A stretch of DNA of 64,000 nucleotides from Lachnospiraceae bacterium (GTDB lineage: Bacteria > Bacillota > Clostridia > Lachnospirales > Lachnospiraceae): assembly GCA_009774145.1 (NCBI GenBank), contig VSND01000001.1, positions 104,446 through 168,445 of the forward strand. The letters run 5' to 3'. The notes under the pieces were generated by a model that saw only the letters and a list, made by a program, of their open reading frames with translations, was not told where the DNA came from and made no database searches. Position 1 is the stretch's first letter, and the number at the start of each line of letters is the position of its first letter. The position numbers were made by a program, and so were the translations under genes. Positions 28,681-37,223 of this stretch are shown here, piece by piece.

Positions 28681-30321
28681 ATGGAGATAAGTATAATCGT
28701 GTCACTGATGGGAGGCCTTGGGCTTTTTCTGCTGGGAATGAAACAGATGAGCGATGGTCTGGAGAAGGCAGCAGGAGCCAAGATGCGAAGCATCCTGGAA
28801 GCAGTTACGACAAACCGGATTATGGGAACGCTGGTAGGTATTCTGTTCTGTGCAGTGATCCAGTCATCCAGTGCAACGACGGTTATGGTGGTCAGCTTTG
28901 TCAATGCCGGAATGATGACGCTGTATCAGGCGGCAGGAGTGATTATGGGTGCCAACATCGGTACCACCGTGACTTCTCAGCTGGTGTCTTTCAATCTGTC
29001 TGCATATGCGCCGGTGTTTCTGTTTGCAGGAGTGCTGCTGACTCAGTTTGTAAAAAATGATCGGGTGAAGAAGATCGGGGAAGTCATTCTCGGCTTTGGA
29101 GTTCTGTTTATGGGGCTTTCCGTGATGTCGGGCAGTATGTCGAGCCTGAAGGATTCCCCGCAGGTGGCGGGGCTTTTGAGCGGGCTTACGAATCCGCTGC
29201 TTGGAGTTTTGATGGGAACCGTTATTACGGCTGTGATTCAGAGTTCTTCTGTAACGGTCAGTATCGTTCTTCTGATGGCGCAGCAGGGTCTTCTGGAGCT
29301 CCCGATCTGTTTCTATATCATACTTGGATGTAATATCGGCGCCTGTATGTCTGCGATGCTGGCTTCTCTGAGCGGAAAAAAGGATGCCAAGCGGGCGGCG
29401 CTCATTCATCTGTTCTTCAACATTATCGGTACGATCATCATGTATGTGGTACTGACTTTGGCGGGCGGGCTTGTACTGAATATCATTGTGAAAATATCCG
29501 GTTCCGATCCGGGACGATGCGTGGCGAATGCGCATACGTTGTTTAAAATCTGTCAGGTAATCATTCTGCTTCCGTTTACCAAATGGATCGTGAAGCTGAC
29601 GTATCTGGCAGTTCCTGGAGAAGAGAAGACAGAGGATGCGGAACATGAGCTGTATTATATCGGTAAGACGGCCATGTTTTCTCCGACGACTGCCGTAATC
29701 GAGGCCATGATGGAACTGGAGCACATGGGCGCACTTGCCTATGAGAACCTGAACCGGGCGCTGGATGCACTGATTGATCTGGATGAGAAGAAGATCGATA
29801 AGGTTTATGAAGTGGAAAAACAGATCAATTTCATGAACCACGCCATTACCAGCTATCTGGTCCGGATCGGTCAGATGACGCTGCCTATTGATGACAGCAA
29901 AAGCATCGGCGCCCTGTTTCACGTAGTCAACGATATTGAGCGGATCGGAGATCATGCGGAGAACCTGGCGGATTCTGCAAGGAACCGGATTCGGGAAAAT
30001 ATCTCGTTCAGCGGAGAAGGGCTTGAGGAACTGAAAGCGATCAGCGAAAAGGTTAATACGATTCTGGGATATTCCATTGACATGTTTGCACATAATTCGA
30101 AAGAACATATACAGGATATTATGGAGCTGGAAAATGAGATTGACGAGATGGAGCGTCAGTTCCAGAAGAACCATGTGGAGCGTCTGACAAAGAACGAATG
30201 TACGGCCGCTTCCGGTATGATCTTCTCGGATGCCATCTCCGGCTTCGAACGTGTGGCAGACCATGCGACCAATATCGCCTATGCGCTTCTGGAGCAGGTT
30301 CCGGATGATGACGAGGACTAA
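28681..30321 (+). CDS. Sodium/phosphate cotransporter family protein with PhoU domain
   Basis: This 546-aa membrane protein takes up phosphate with sodium, or acts as a low-affinity phosphate porter. Two inverted Na_Pi_cotrans repeats are visible, each with a QSSSA/T signature (IQSSSATTVMVVSFVNAG; IQSSSVTVSIVLLMAQ) and LGCNIGACMSA. The C-terminal 210 residues form a PhoU-like helical domain (FHVVNDIERIGDHAENLADSA, GFERVADHATNIAYALLEQ). GAGGTAGAGGG precedes the ATG. It is followed by a strong terminator, so it is a one-gene unit. Confidence 0.93.
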   Translation: MEISIIVSLMGGLGLFLLGMKQMSDGLEKAAGAKMRSILEAVTTNRIMGTLVGILFCAVIQSSSATTVMVVSFVNAGMMTLYQAAGVIMGANIGTTVTSQLVSFNLSAYAPVFLFAGVLLTQFVKNDRVKKIGEVILGFGVLFMGLSVMSGSMSSLKDSPQVAGLLSGLTNPLLGVLMGTVITAVIQSSSVTVSIVLLMAQQGLLELPICFYIILGCNIGACMSAMLASLSGKKDAKRAALIHLFFNIIGTIIMYVVLTLAGGLVLNIIVKISGSDPGRCVANAHTLFKICQVIILLPFTKWIVKLTYLAVPGEEKTEDAEHELYYIGKTAMFSPTTAVIEAMMELEHMGALAYENLNRALDALIDLDEKKIDKVYEVEKQINFMNHAITSYLVRIGQMTLPIDDSKSIGALFHVVNDIERIGDHAENLADSARNRIRENISFSGEGLEELKAISEKVNTILGYSIDMFAHNSKEHIQDIMELENEIDEMERQFQKNHVERLTKNECTAASGMIFSDAISGFERVADHATNIAYALLEQVPDDDED

Positions 30322-30357
30322 ATCAGACGAATACATAAAACAACAGAATAAAAATGG

Positions 30358-30402
30358 AAAAACGGTGCAGGGACTTTGCGGGTTCCGGTGCCGTTTTTTG
30401 GT
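30358..30402 (+). terminator. Intrinsic terminator after the Na/phosphate transporter gene
   Basis: AAACGGTGC pairs with GGTGCCGTTT (G-U pairs included) around an internal GC-rich region and ends in TTTTTT. The remainder of 30403-30564 shows no gene. Confidence 0.75.
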
Positions 30403-30564
30403 TACTGTTCATTCATGTTCTGCCCCGGACGCCCTCCAATGGGTCTTTCAGGAACATATGCCCATGACAGGCAGAGCGCCGGCATCTGAACAGTAATGAT
30501 TTTTGTTTTCGGCACAGGGCCATGAAAGAGAAACAGGTGTTATTTTACAGGTTCTGTGGTATAA

Positions 30565-30738
30565 TTCGGGTATGGATTTGAAGAAGATACAGATGAATCT
30601 ACATCCGAAGGTATTTTCTTTGTACCTTCAGGTGCTCGTTGGAGAGAAATTGCTGCAAAGGCACATACGCCGGAAATTGGTACTGTCATTGACGATGCCA
30701 TGCGTGCTGTTGAAAAGGAAAATAAACGTTTATTATAA
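30565..30738 (+). pseudogene. Remnant of a type I DNA methylase (hsdM)
   Basis: In one frame this stretch encodes 57 residues matching an internal part of HsdM: YGFEEDTDE, EGIFFVPSGARW, and IGTVIDDAMRAVEKEN, the segment preceding the catalytic domain, then a stop. There is no start codon or catalytic NPPF domain. It lies upstream of recombinase, hsdS and hsdR remnants, in the order found in intact loci. Identification rests on recognition of the IDDAM.A.EKEN pattern. Confidence 0.6.
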
Positions 30739-30771
30739 TTTTATTCGTAGAAAGAAGAGGTGACAAATAAA

Positions 30772-31245
30772 ATGATTCTTTACCATGCGAGTAAAGTAAG
30801 GGTTGAATTTCCTGAAATAAGGAAAACAAGATATACAAAAGATTTCTCATGGGGATTTTACTGTACCAATAATCTGGAACAGGCAATAAGATGGGCGAAT
30901 CGTGGAGATGGAGAACCGGTTATTAATCATTATGTTTATAAACCTGTTGCCGGACTATCCATTTTAAAGTTTGATCAAATGACAGACGAATGGCTCGACT
31001 TTATTGCAAGATGCAGAAGTGGACAAACGCATTCATATGATATTGTAGAAGGACCTATGGCTGATGATACCATATGGAATTATGTGAATGACTTTCTTGC
31101 AGGAAGAATAAGCAGAAAGCAGTTTTGGGTGTTGGCAGAATTTCGATATCCAACGCATCAAATCAGCTTTCATACATTATCAGCTTTAAATTGTTTGATT
31201 TTTGACAGGAGTGAGATTACTTATGACAGAAAGAGAAAAAAATGA
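30772..31245 (+). CDS. DUF3990 domain protein
   Basis: This 157-aa protein matches the DUF3990 family: ILYHASKVRVEFPEIRKTRYTKDFSWGFYCTNNLEQAIRWA and a C-terminal FWVLAEFRYPTHQISFHTLSALNCLIF. The family is grouped by structure-based classifications with ADP-ribosyltransferases (the HAS.....DFG.GFY..... pattern), but no enzymatic activity is generally established. The ATG at 30772 is chosen (GAGGTGAC upstream); GTG at 30760 is an alternative. G+C is markedly lower than the flanks. It overlaps the next gene by 23 nt, so the two act together in all likelihood. Confidence 0.8.
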   Translation: MILYHASKVRVEFPEIRKTRYTKDFSWGFYCTNNLEQAIRWANRGDGEPVINHYVYKPVAGLSILKFDQMTDEWLDFIARCRSGQTHSYDIVEGPMADDTIWNYVNDFLAGRISRKQFWVLAEFRYPTHQISFHTLSALNCLIFDRSEITYDRKRKK

Positions 31246-31666
31246 TTACTTTTATGTCTGTTCACTGATAGAGTATATTGCGCGTGAGACGAAAAACCGA
31301 CGTGGATTTATTATTGAAAAATTGGGAAAGAAGGGTGTGGAAAAACTTTTGTATGATGCAGAAGTGAATCATTGCCTTTCTTTCGAACAGGTAAGCGATG
31401 AAGTGATTGAACAATATAGGATTTCATGTGGAGAGTTTGATACAATTTCTGAATGCAAGTATGCGATTCCCAGTTTTATGGATATTGGCAAACTATACAG
31501 TATTATGATTGAAGACTGTGCAGAACCTGGGAAAGAAATTGATGAGTTGTTAAAAATTTTTTCATCTTTTATCAGTGATAAGATTTCTGATTTTCAAACG
31601 GATGTGTATTATCAAAATCCAAGCTATCTGGAATGTTCCTATGAAGCGGGGTATTTATTAGATTAA
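31223..31666 (+). CDS. DUF3791-like partner protein
   Basis: This 147-aa protein has an N-terminal part resembling DUF3791 (DYFYVCSLIEYIARETKN, IIEKLGKKGVEKLLYDAEVNHCLSFEQV), a small helical domain typically encoded next to DUF3990. The C-terminal 80 residues (from about FDTISECKYAIPS) look like a second helical domain I do not recognise. The start at 31223 is chosen for the AGGAGTGAG site inside the upstream gene. The tight overlap with an ADP-ribosyltransferase-like protein suggests a toxin-antitoxin or effector-control pair; that is inference. Confidence 0.65.
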   Translation: MTEREKNDYFYVCSLIEYIARETKNRRGFIIEKLGKKGVEKLLYDAEVNHCLSFEQVSDEVIEQYRISCGEFDTISECKYAIPSFMDIGKLYSIMIEDCAEPGKEIDELLKIFSSFISDKISDFQTDVYYQNPSYLECSYEAGYLLD

Positions 31667-31788
31667 AGGCAGGGGTTGAAGCAGGAAATGGTCCAAAGAT
31701 CGGTAACTCCATTGGTGGCGGGAGTATAATTAAAAGAACTGCCACCTGTTTATCGTTCTCTTAAAATAATATGTGAGGAGATGCGATA

Positions 31789-32241
31789 ATGAAGGAACAA
31801 CTGATCAACGAGATACAATGTAAAATGTTGCCATATCTCAACAACGAACAATTGCTGCAGCTCAGGAATGTTTTGGATGAAACGAAAAAAATCCACAGCA
31901 GATTACAACGGACGATCTTCGCGAATATTTGACTGCCTATCAAATGAAACGTAATTCCAGTAAGGTTACCATAGATAATATCAGATGGATTTTATCCAGT
32001 TTTTTCTCATGGCTTGAGGATGAAGATTATATTATAAAATTTGGCAATTATTGATTTGCTTGCTTCATCGGGAATGCGTGTGGGTGAAATGGTGATGTTG
32101 AATCGGGATGATATCAGTTTCATCGAACGGGAATGTGTAGTTTTTGGTAAAGGGAGTAAGGAAAGGCTGGTTTATTTTGACGCCAGAACGAAAATACATT
32201 TGCATAACTATCTTGAGAGTCGTACTGATAATATTGGATAG
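31789..32241 (+). pseudogene. Decayed tyrosine recombinase of the type I restriction locus
   Basis: Pieces of one recombinase appear in successive frames. The first is MKEQLINEIQCKMLPYL (31789 to a stop at 31930). Then comes DDLREYLTAYQMKRNSSKVT with ILSSFFSWLEDEDY, the core-binding domain. Last is LLASSGMRVGEMVMLNRDDI and VVFGKGSKERLVYFDART, the start of the catalytic domain with its first active-site Arg, ending at 32241. A frameshift near 31900 and a deletion near 32040 separate them, and the C-terminal His-Arg-Tyr region is missing. Related recombinases invert hsdS genes. Confidence 0.8.
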
Positions 32242-32242
32242 G

Positions 32243-32416
32243 ATGGTGATGTCCGTGGCGAAATGGATTGAATGTACTCTTGGTGAACTTGGGGAAATAG
32301 CAGGTGGAGCGACACCTTCAACGAAATGCAGTGATTATTATGGAGGAAGTATTCCCTGGATCACGCCTGAAGATCTCTTTGCGTTTAAAGGAAGAACGGC
32401 TTTTGAAAAAATATAA
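32243..32416 (+). pseudogene. Truncated type I specificity subunit (hsdS) 5' end
   Basis: The first 57 codons match the N-terminus of the first target-recognition domain of HsdS: WIECTLGELGEIAGGATPSTK and DYYGGSIPWITPEDL. The frame then runs into unrelated sequence and stops. A GGATAGGATGG stretch may be the ribosome binding site. Confidence 0.75.
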
Positions 32417-32606
32417 ATATCCACCGGAAAACTATGAATATGCAATCAGTACAGTGATCACTCAATGTGAGCTTTGGACAGATCATACAGATGCTTTGCA
32501 GTTAGACGCTGAGACGGAGCACGGGCAGGTAACATATTCTTTTCAGCCAGACACGTCTTTGACTATGGTTGCAGAAGAATCTGTACTTTACGGAGACAGG
32601 AGATAA
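32397..32606 (+). pseudogene. Possible 3' remnant of a type I restriction subunit (hsdR)
   Basis: A different frame overlapping the end of the hsdS piece encodes RLLKKYKYPPENYEYAIST and VITQCELWTD, resembling the C-terminal helical tail of HsdR, which often holds a K-YPP motif. It seems that a deletion joined hsdS 5' sequence to hsdR 3' sequence. The last 35 residues were not recognised. Confidence 0.45.
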
Positions 32607-32615
32607 AAATACTCC

Positions 32616-32644
32616 TTGACAAATCAAATCTGCTGTGTTATAAA
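32616..32644 (+). promoter_or_regulatory. Sigma-A promoter of copA-csoR
   Basis: A perfect TTGACA (32616-32621), a 17-nt spacer and TATAAA (32639-32644) lie just upstream of the CsoR-type operator. The predicted transcript starts near 32651. Confidence 0.85.
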
Positions 32645-32656
32645 TATGCTAACAGG

Positions 32657-32673
32657 ACACCCCGGTGGGGTGT
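32657..32673. promoter_or_regulatory. CsoR-type operator ACACCCC-GGT-GGGGTGT
   Basis: A perfect 7-bp inverted repeat of C-rich and G-rich arms around GGT lies directly after the -10 box, over the expected start of transcription. This is the kind of site bound by the copper-sensing repressor CsoR, whose gene is the last in this operon, so copper-relieved autorepression is expected. Confidence 0.75.
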
Positions 32674-32694
32674 ATGGAAAGGAGTCCTGATAAT

Positions 32695-35295
32695 ATGAAG
32701 CAGAAATTCGATGTGACCGGTATGAGCTGCAGCGCCTGCAGCGCTCATGTGGAGAAGGCAGTCAGCAAAGTGCCGGGAATCGATCAGGTACAGGTGAACC
32801 TTCTGCAGAATTCCATGGTGGTGGAATATGCAAAAGGAGCGGCGGATGCACAGAATATCATACAGGCGGTAGTGGAAGCCGGATACGGCGCTTCCGTAAA
32901 AGGGGAGACGACTCCCGGAAAGACCAATGCGGTACAGAAGAAGGCAGCGGACGATACCCGCGCCATGAAGCGCCGGCTGGGCTGGTCCGTTGCATTTCTG
33001 ATCGTACTGATGTATGTGTCCATGGGGCATATGCTTGGATGGCCGCTTCCGGGTCTTTTGACCGATCATGAAAATGTGATGGTATTTGCGCTGACACAGT
33101 TCCTTTTAACGCTGCCGGTCATGTATCTGAACCGGAAATATTTTGAGAATGGATTTAAGACGCTGGCGCATGGAGCTCCCAATATGGATACGCTGGTTGC
33201 CATGGGCTCTACAGCGGCAGCGGTCTACAGCATCAGCCAGCTGTTTGTTATGGGATATGCCATGGGACACGGAGACACGGGGCTGGCTCATGACTGTGCC
33301 ATGAACCTGTATTTTGAGGCGGCTGCCATGATCCTGGCGCTGGTGACGATTGGAAAATATATGGAGACCCGTTCCAGGAGCCGGACGTCGGATGCAATTA
33401 CGAAGCTGATGGATCTGGCGCCGAAGACCGCACTGGTGCTTCGGGACGGACAGGAGATGGAGATTCCTTCAGAAGAAGTAAGAGTCGGGGAGACGGTGAT
33501 CGTCAAACCCGGTCAGAGCATTCCGGTAGACGGGACTTTGCTGGAAGGAACCGGGACAGTGGATGAATCTGCAATCACCGGAGAGAGTATTCCGGTGGAG
33601 AAGAAAGCAGGGGACCGGCTGACCGGAGCGACCGTCAACCGGGCGGGATATTTCCGGATGCAGGCGGACCGGATTGGAGAAGATACAACTCTGTCCCAGA
33701 TCATCCGCCTGGTGGAAGAGGCGGGTGGTTCCAAAGCGCCGATTGCCAAGCTGGCAGACCGAGTCAGCGGAATCTTTGTTCCGATAGTGCTGACGATTGC
33801 AGTGCTGACGATTGCAGTATGGCTGCTGCTGGGACAGAGTTTCAGCTTTGCGCTGGCATCGGGAATTGCGGTGCTGGTGATCTCCTGTCCCTGCGCACTT
33901 GGCCTTGCGACGCCAACGGCTATCATGGTGGGGACCGGAAGAGGGGCAGAACAGGGGATTCTGATCAAATCCGGCGAGAGTCTGGAGACGGCACATCTGG
34001 TGGATACCATTGTCCTTGATAAGACCGGGACCATCACAAAGGGACACCCGGCGGTTACCGATATCCTGACGGCGCCGGGAATTGATGAGGCAGAGCTTCT
34101 GGGTCTGGCGGCTTCTCTGGAACAGGCTTCTGAGCATCCGCTGGCGGAGGCGATTGTGGAATGTGCAAAGAGCCGGTCGATCCGTCTGGAAAAAGCGTCA
34201 GATTTTGAGGCTGTGGCAGGCCAGGGCGTCACCGGCAGCGTAGGAGGCCGGACGGTTCTTGCAGGAAACCGGAAGATGATGAAAGCGCGGCAGGTGGACA
34301 CGGCAGGACTGGAAAAGCAGGGAGAAGCATTTGCAGAAGAAGGAAAGACGTCTCTGTATATTGCAGGCGAAGGGAGGCTTCTGGGGATTCTGGCCGTGGC
34401 GGATCCGGTGAAGGAGACCAGTGCGCAGGCCATCCGGGAGCTTGAACAGATGGGGCTTTCCGTAGTGATGCTGACCGGAGATCACGAGAAGACTGCAAAA
34501 GCGATCCAGCGGAAACTGGGCATCAGCCGCGTAGTGGCGGAGGTGCTTCCTCAGGATAAGGAGCGGGAGGTCCGCAGGCTCCAGGAGGAAGGGCATAAGG
34601 TTGCCATGGTTGGAGACGGTATCAATGACGCTCCGGCGCTGGCAAGGGCCGATGTGGGAATTGCTATCGGCGCGGGCACGGATGTGGCGATCGAATCAGC
34701 GGATATCGTGCTGATGAAAAGCGATCTTCTGGATGCGGCGGCAGCAGTTCAGCTGAGCCGGGCGGTTATCCGCAATATCAAACAGAATCTGTTCTGGGCA
34801 TTTTTCTATAACGCATTGGGGATTCCCCTGGCAGCGGGCGTATTTTACCCGTTTCTGGGCTGGCAGTTAAATCCCATGTTCGGAAGCGCGGCCATGAGCT
34901 TCAGTTCCGTATTTGTGGTATCCAATGCCCTGCGGCTGAAAGGATTTAAGCCCACATTTTATAAGAAGAACTCCTCCGCGGCAAAAACTTCTGCCGCGGC
35001 AGAGATAAATAAAACAAAGTCAGCAGCTCCTGCAGGCGCGCAGGCACAGCAGGAAGAGCTGCCAAACCGGAATAAGGAGGACAAAACCATGAAGAAAACC
35101 ATGAAAATCGAAGGAATGATGTGCGGTCACTGCACCGGAAGAGTCGACAAGGCGCTGAACGCTCTGGAGGGTGTGGAGGCGACCGTGAGCCTGGAAGAGA
35201 AGGCGGCATATGTGACGCTTACCGGAGATATCAGCGACGAACTGCTGAAGAAGACCGTGGAAGACGAAGGCTATCAGGTCCTGGAGATCATATAG
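32695..35295 (+). CDS. copA: Copper-exporting P1B-type ATPase with a C-terminal CopZ-like domain
   Basis: This 866-aa copper efflux ATPase has an N-terminal heavy-metal-binding domain (GMSCSACSAHVEKAV), eight predicted membrane segments including the transport motif SCPCALGLATP, the actuator loop TGES, the phosphorylation site DKTGTITKG, HP motif SEHPLAEAI and hinge GDGINDAPAL. After the last membrane segment comes a Lys/Ala/Gln-rich linker of about 45 residues and a second metal-binding domain (GMMCGHCTGRVDKAL) that looks like a whole CopZ chaperone. The start at 32695 follows AAAGGAGT. The 3' domain has its own ribosome binding site and start (see 35074-35091). Ten nucleotides separate it from csoR. 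Confidence 0.95.
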   Translation: MKQKFDVTGMSCSACSAHVEKAVSKVPGIDQVQVNLLQNSMVVEYAKGAADAQNIIQAVVEAGYGASVKGETTPGKTNAVQKKAADDTRAMKRRLGWSVAFLIVLMYVSMGHMLGWPLPGLLTDHENVMVFALTQFLLTLPVMYLNRKYFENGFKTLAHGAPNMDTLVAMGSTAAAVYSISQLFVMGYAMGHGDTGLAHDCAMNLYFEAAAMILALVTIGKYMETRSRSRTSDAITKLMDLAPKTALVLRDGQEMEIPSEEVRVGETVIVKPGQSIPVDGTLLEGTGTVDESAITGESIPVEKKAGDRLTGATVNRAGYFRMQADRIGEDTTLSQIIRLVEEAGGSKAPIAKLADRVSGIFVPIVLTIAVLTIAVWLLLGQSFSFALASGIAVLVISCPCALGLATPTAIMVGTGRGAEQGILIKSGESLETAHLVDTIVLDKTGTITKGHPAVTDILTAPGIDEAELLGLAASLEQASEHPLAEAIVECAKSRSIRLEKASDFEAVAGQGVTGSVGGRTVLAGNRKMMKARQVDTAGLEKQGEAFAEEGKTSLYIAGEGRLLGILAVADPVKETSAQAIRELEQMGLSVVMLTGDHEKTAKAIQRKLGISRVVAEVLPQDKEREVRRLQEEGHKVAMVGDGINDAPALARADVGIAIGAGTDVAIESADIVLMKSDLLDAAAAVQLSRAVIRNIKQNLFWAFFYNALGIPLAAGVFYPFLGWQLNPMFGSAAMSFSSVFVVSNALRLKGFKPTFYKKNSSAAKTSAAAEINKTKSAAPAGAQAQQEELPNRNKEDKTMKKTMKIEGMMCGHCTGRVDKALNALEGVEATVSLEEKAAYVTLTGDISDELLKKTVEDEGYQVLEII
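35074..35295 (+). other. Internal translation start for a free CopZ-like copper chaperone within copA
   Basis: Inside copA, a perfect AAGGAGG at 35074-35080 is followed 8 nt later by an in-frame ATG at 35089. The product would be 68 aa (MKKTMKIEGMMCGHCT ... to the copA stop), exactly the size and sequence of a copper chaperone CopZ with its CxxC site. Either the operon encodes both a fused and a free chaperone from one frame, or a former copZ gene has fused to copA by loss of its stop codon. The sequence shows the site; use of it is unproven. Confidence 0.65.
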
Positions 35296-35304
35296 GTAAC
35301 TGGT

Positions 35305-35568
35305 ATGCAGGCTGATAAAAAGAAGATCGAACGTCTGCTCAAGACTGCAAAGGGACAGCTTGACGGAATTCTGCGCATGGTGGAGGAGGACCGGTACTGT
35401 ATGGACATCTCAGCGCAGGTCATGGCGACGGACGCCATTATCCGGAAGGTCAATAATGAGATCATCCGGGCGCATATGAAAGGATGCGTCAAGGAAGCGA
35501 TCCTGGAGGGCAAGGGGGATGAGAAGATCGACGAACTCATGGCAGTTGTGGATAAGCTGACAAAATAA
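35305..35568 (+). CDS. csoR: Copper-sensing transcriptional repressor CsoR
   Basis: This 87-aa four-helix-bundle repressor releases DNA when it binds Cu(I). It has the basic N-terminal helix (KKIERLLKTAKGQLDGILRMVEED) and the Cys-His-Cys copper site: YCMDIS, and RAHMKGC. The order copA-csoR and the operator at 32657-32673 support autoregulation. Members lacking the His would sense other signals; here it is present. Confidence 0.93.
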   Translation: MQADKKKIERLLKTAKGQLDGILRMVEEDRYCMDISAQVMATDAIIRKVNNEIIRAHMKGCVKEAILEGKGDEKIDELMAVVDKLTK

Positions 35569-35747
35569 GGTTAAGGGAATTTACAATCCGGCATTGACAA
35601 AGACTCCTGTATGTTATAGAATTGTATTCGAAATGTAATAATTCTGTAATATTTACAGGAGTTTATGTCTTGCAGCGTTTTTGGACAGGCTCCTGTGTGA
35701 CAGTCGGAGGAAGGGCTCCTGCCCTGGCATTTAGGAGGCAGATGTAT

Positions 35748-36803
35748 ATGATAAGAGATAGAGACAGAATATGGATGAGAAGTATCGGCGCTTTTTTAAT
35801 GGGTGCTGTTGTAATATGCAATGTACCGTCGATTACTGCGGAGGCGACCGCTTCTCTTGGAAGCAGCGCTCAGATCGGGATTTCCGCCGATCTGGAAGCG
35901 GCGGAGAGTGAAGAAGTTCTGGAACATGCCATGAGTGAAGTGGTGCTGGAAGCGTTTCATCTGGATGGTTACAGCAATCTGGGTATTGTGACCGTTTCAG
36001 AGGGCAAGGTCAATATTCGCGACTCCGCTTCCATGGACGGAAAGATCGTGGGCAAGATTGGAAAGGATGCAGGCTGTGATATCCTCGGAGAGGACGGGGA
36101 GTGGCTTCGGGTCAAATCCGGCAAGGTGGAAGGCTATATCAAGGCAGAATATGTTCTGACCGGTCCGGAGGCGCTGGAGCAGGCCTCGACGCTGTTGAAG
36201 TCCATTGCGGATGTCAACACAGACGGCCTGAAGGTGCGTACAGAACCGAACACCGAATGCGAGGTGCTCGATATTGTAGGATCCGGACAGCGTTTTGATG
36301 TGCTGGAGGAGCTGAATGAATGGGTGAAGATCGATCTGGATGGAGAAGAGGGATATCTCTTTAAAGAATATGTGGATGTAGGAGCAAAGCTTGACGAGGC
36401 GCTGACTATTTCAGAAGTCCGCTACGGCGCCGGTGTATCGGATGTTCGTATTGCACTCAGTGAATTTGCAAAGCAGTACATTGGTAATCCTTATGTATGG
36501 GGAGGCACCAGTCTGACAAGAGGCGCGGACTGTTCCGGATTCGTACTGTCTGTGTTCCGTAACTACGGCATCAGCCTGCCGCATTCATCCCGGGCTCAGG
36601 GCAACTGCGGAAGCGCGGTCAGTCTGAACGAATTAAAACCGGGCGACCTGGTATTCTACGGCAACCGTTCCGGGATCAATCATGTGGCGATCTACGTGGG
36701 CGGCGGACAGGTGGTTCACGCCAGCAATCCGAGAACCGGCATCACGATCTCCGGCATGTATTACCGGACACCGGTGAGGGCAAGACGGATCATTAACGAT
36801 TAA
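35748..36803 (+). CDS. Secreted SH3-domain NlpC/P60 peptidase
   Basis: This enzyme cuts peptidoglycan peptides outside the cell. The 351-aa protein has a signal peptide (RSIGAFLMGAVVICNVPS, cleavage likely near AEA), two bacterial SH3 domains (about 80-140, NIRDSASMDGKIVGKIG; about 145-205, LKVRTEPNTECEVLDIVG), and a C40 catalytic domain with Cys in GADCSGFVLS, His in INHVAIYVG and His in VVHASNPRTG. The start at 35748 is chosen because AGGAGG lies 9 nt upstream; ATG at 35742 is too near and the earlier start at 35622 would put the signal peptide far inside. Confidence 0.92.
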   Translation: MIRDRDRIWMRSIGAFLMGAVVICNVPSITAEATASLGSSAQIGISADLEAAESEEVLEHAMSEVVLEAFHLDGYSNLGIVTVSEGKVNIRDSASMDGKIVGKIGKDAGCDILGEDGEWLRVKSGKVEGYIKAEYVLTGPEALEQASTLLKSIADVNTDGLKVRTEPNTECEVLDIVGSGQRFDVLEELNEWVKIDLDGEEGYLFKEYVDVGAKLDEALTISEVRYGAGVSDVRIALSEFAKQYIGNPYVWGGTSLTRGADCSGFVLSVFRNYGISLPHSSRAQGNCGSAVSLNELKPGDLVFYGNRSGINHVAIYVGGGQVVHASNPRTGITISGMYYRTPVRARRIIND

Positions 36804-36817
36804 ATAATAAAAGATGC

Positions 36818-36849
36818 TGCACAGGGGGCCGGGGCTTCCTGTGCATTTT
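36818..36849 (+). terminator. Intrinsic terminator after the NlpC/P60 gene
   Basis: An 8-bp perfect stem (36818-36825 with 36838-36845) with a 12-nt loop ends in TTTT. Confidence 0.75.
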
Positions 36850-37103
36850 GAATATGTGATGGCTGTTTGGAAGCGCCGTGTATGGAAAGACATTTGTATA
36901 TGGCTGAGACAGGCGGCTTTGATCTGCGGTTTTGCAGCGGGTATCCGGCCGGGCAATCATACGATGGATAGATTCCGCCCTGTTGTAGGGAAAGCATCTG
37001 AAAAGAGATTTTAAATCCGGACTTTTCCATCCCCGGGACGGCTGAACACGGGTGAAAAGGTGAAAAGCAGCACTGGAAATGCTGATTTTGCAGAAAAATC
37101 CCC
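36850..37103. other. Region without a recognisable gene
   Basis: Short frames are present but have no ribosome binding site, no recognisable product, and overlap the rpsO promoter region. Nothing further could be supported. Confidence 0.5.
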
Positions 37104-37132
37104 TTTACAAAGTGATGCATATATGCTAAAGT
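37104..37132 (+). promoter_or_regulatory. Probable sigma-A promoter of rpsO
   Basis: TTTACA (37104-37109), a 17-nt spacer and TAAAGT (37127-37132) lie about 90 nt before the rpsO start codon. Confidence 0.55.
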
Positions 37133-37223
37133 GTACAGGTATGATTTTAACCGCTGTTCAGGGTCTGGACGCTCCGACCGTCCCTTGATGGCAGGTGATT
37201 GGAAAAATAAGGAGGAAGCAAAC

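Noticed and set aside
36814..37014. Small gene between the NlpC/P60 gene and rpsO
   Set aside because: It begins inside a terminator hairpin, lacks a ribosome binding site, and encodes no recognisable product.
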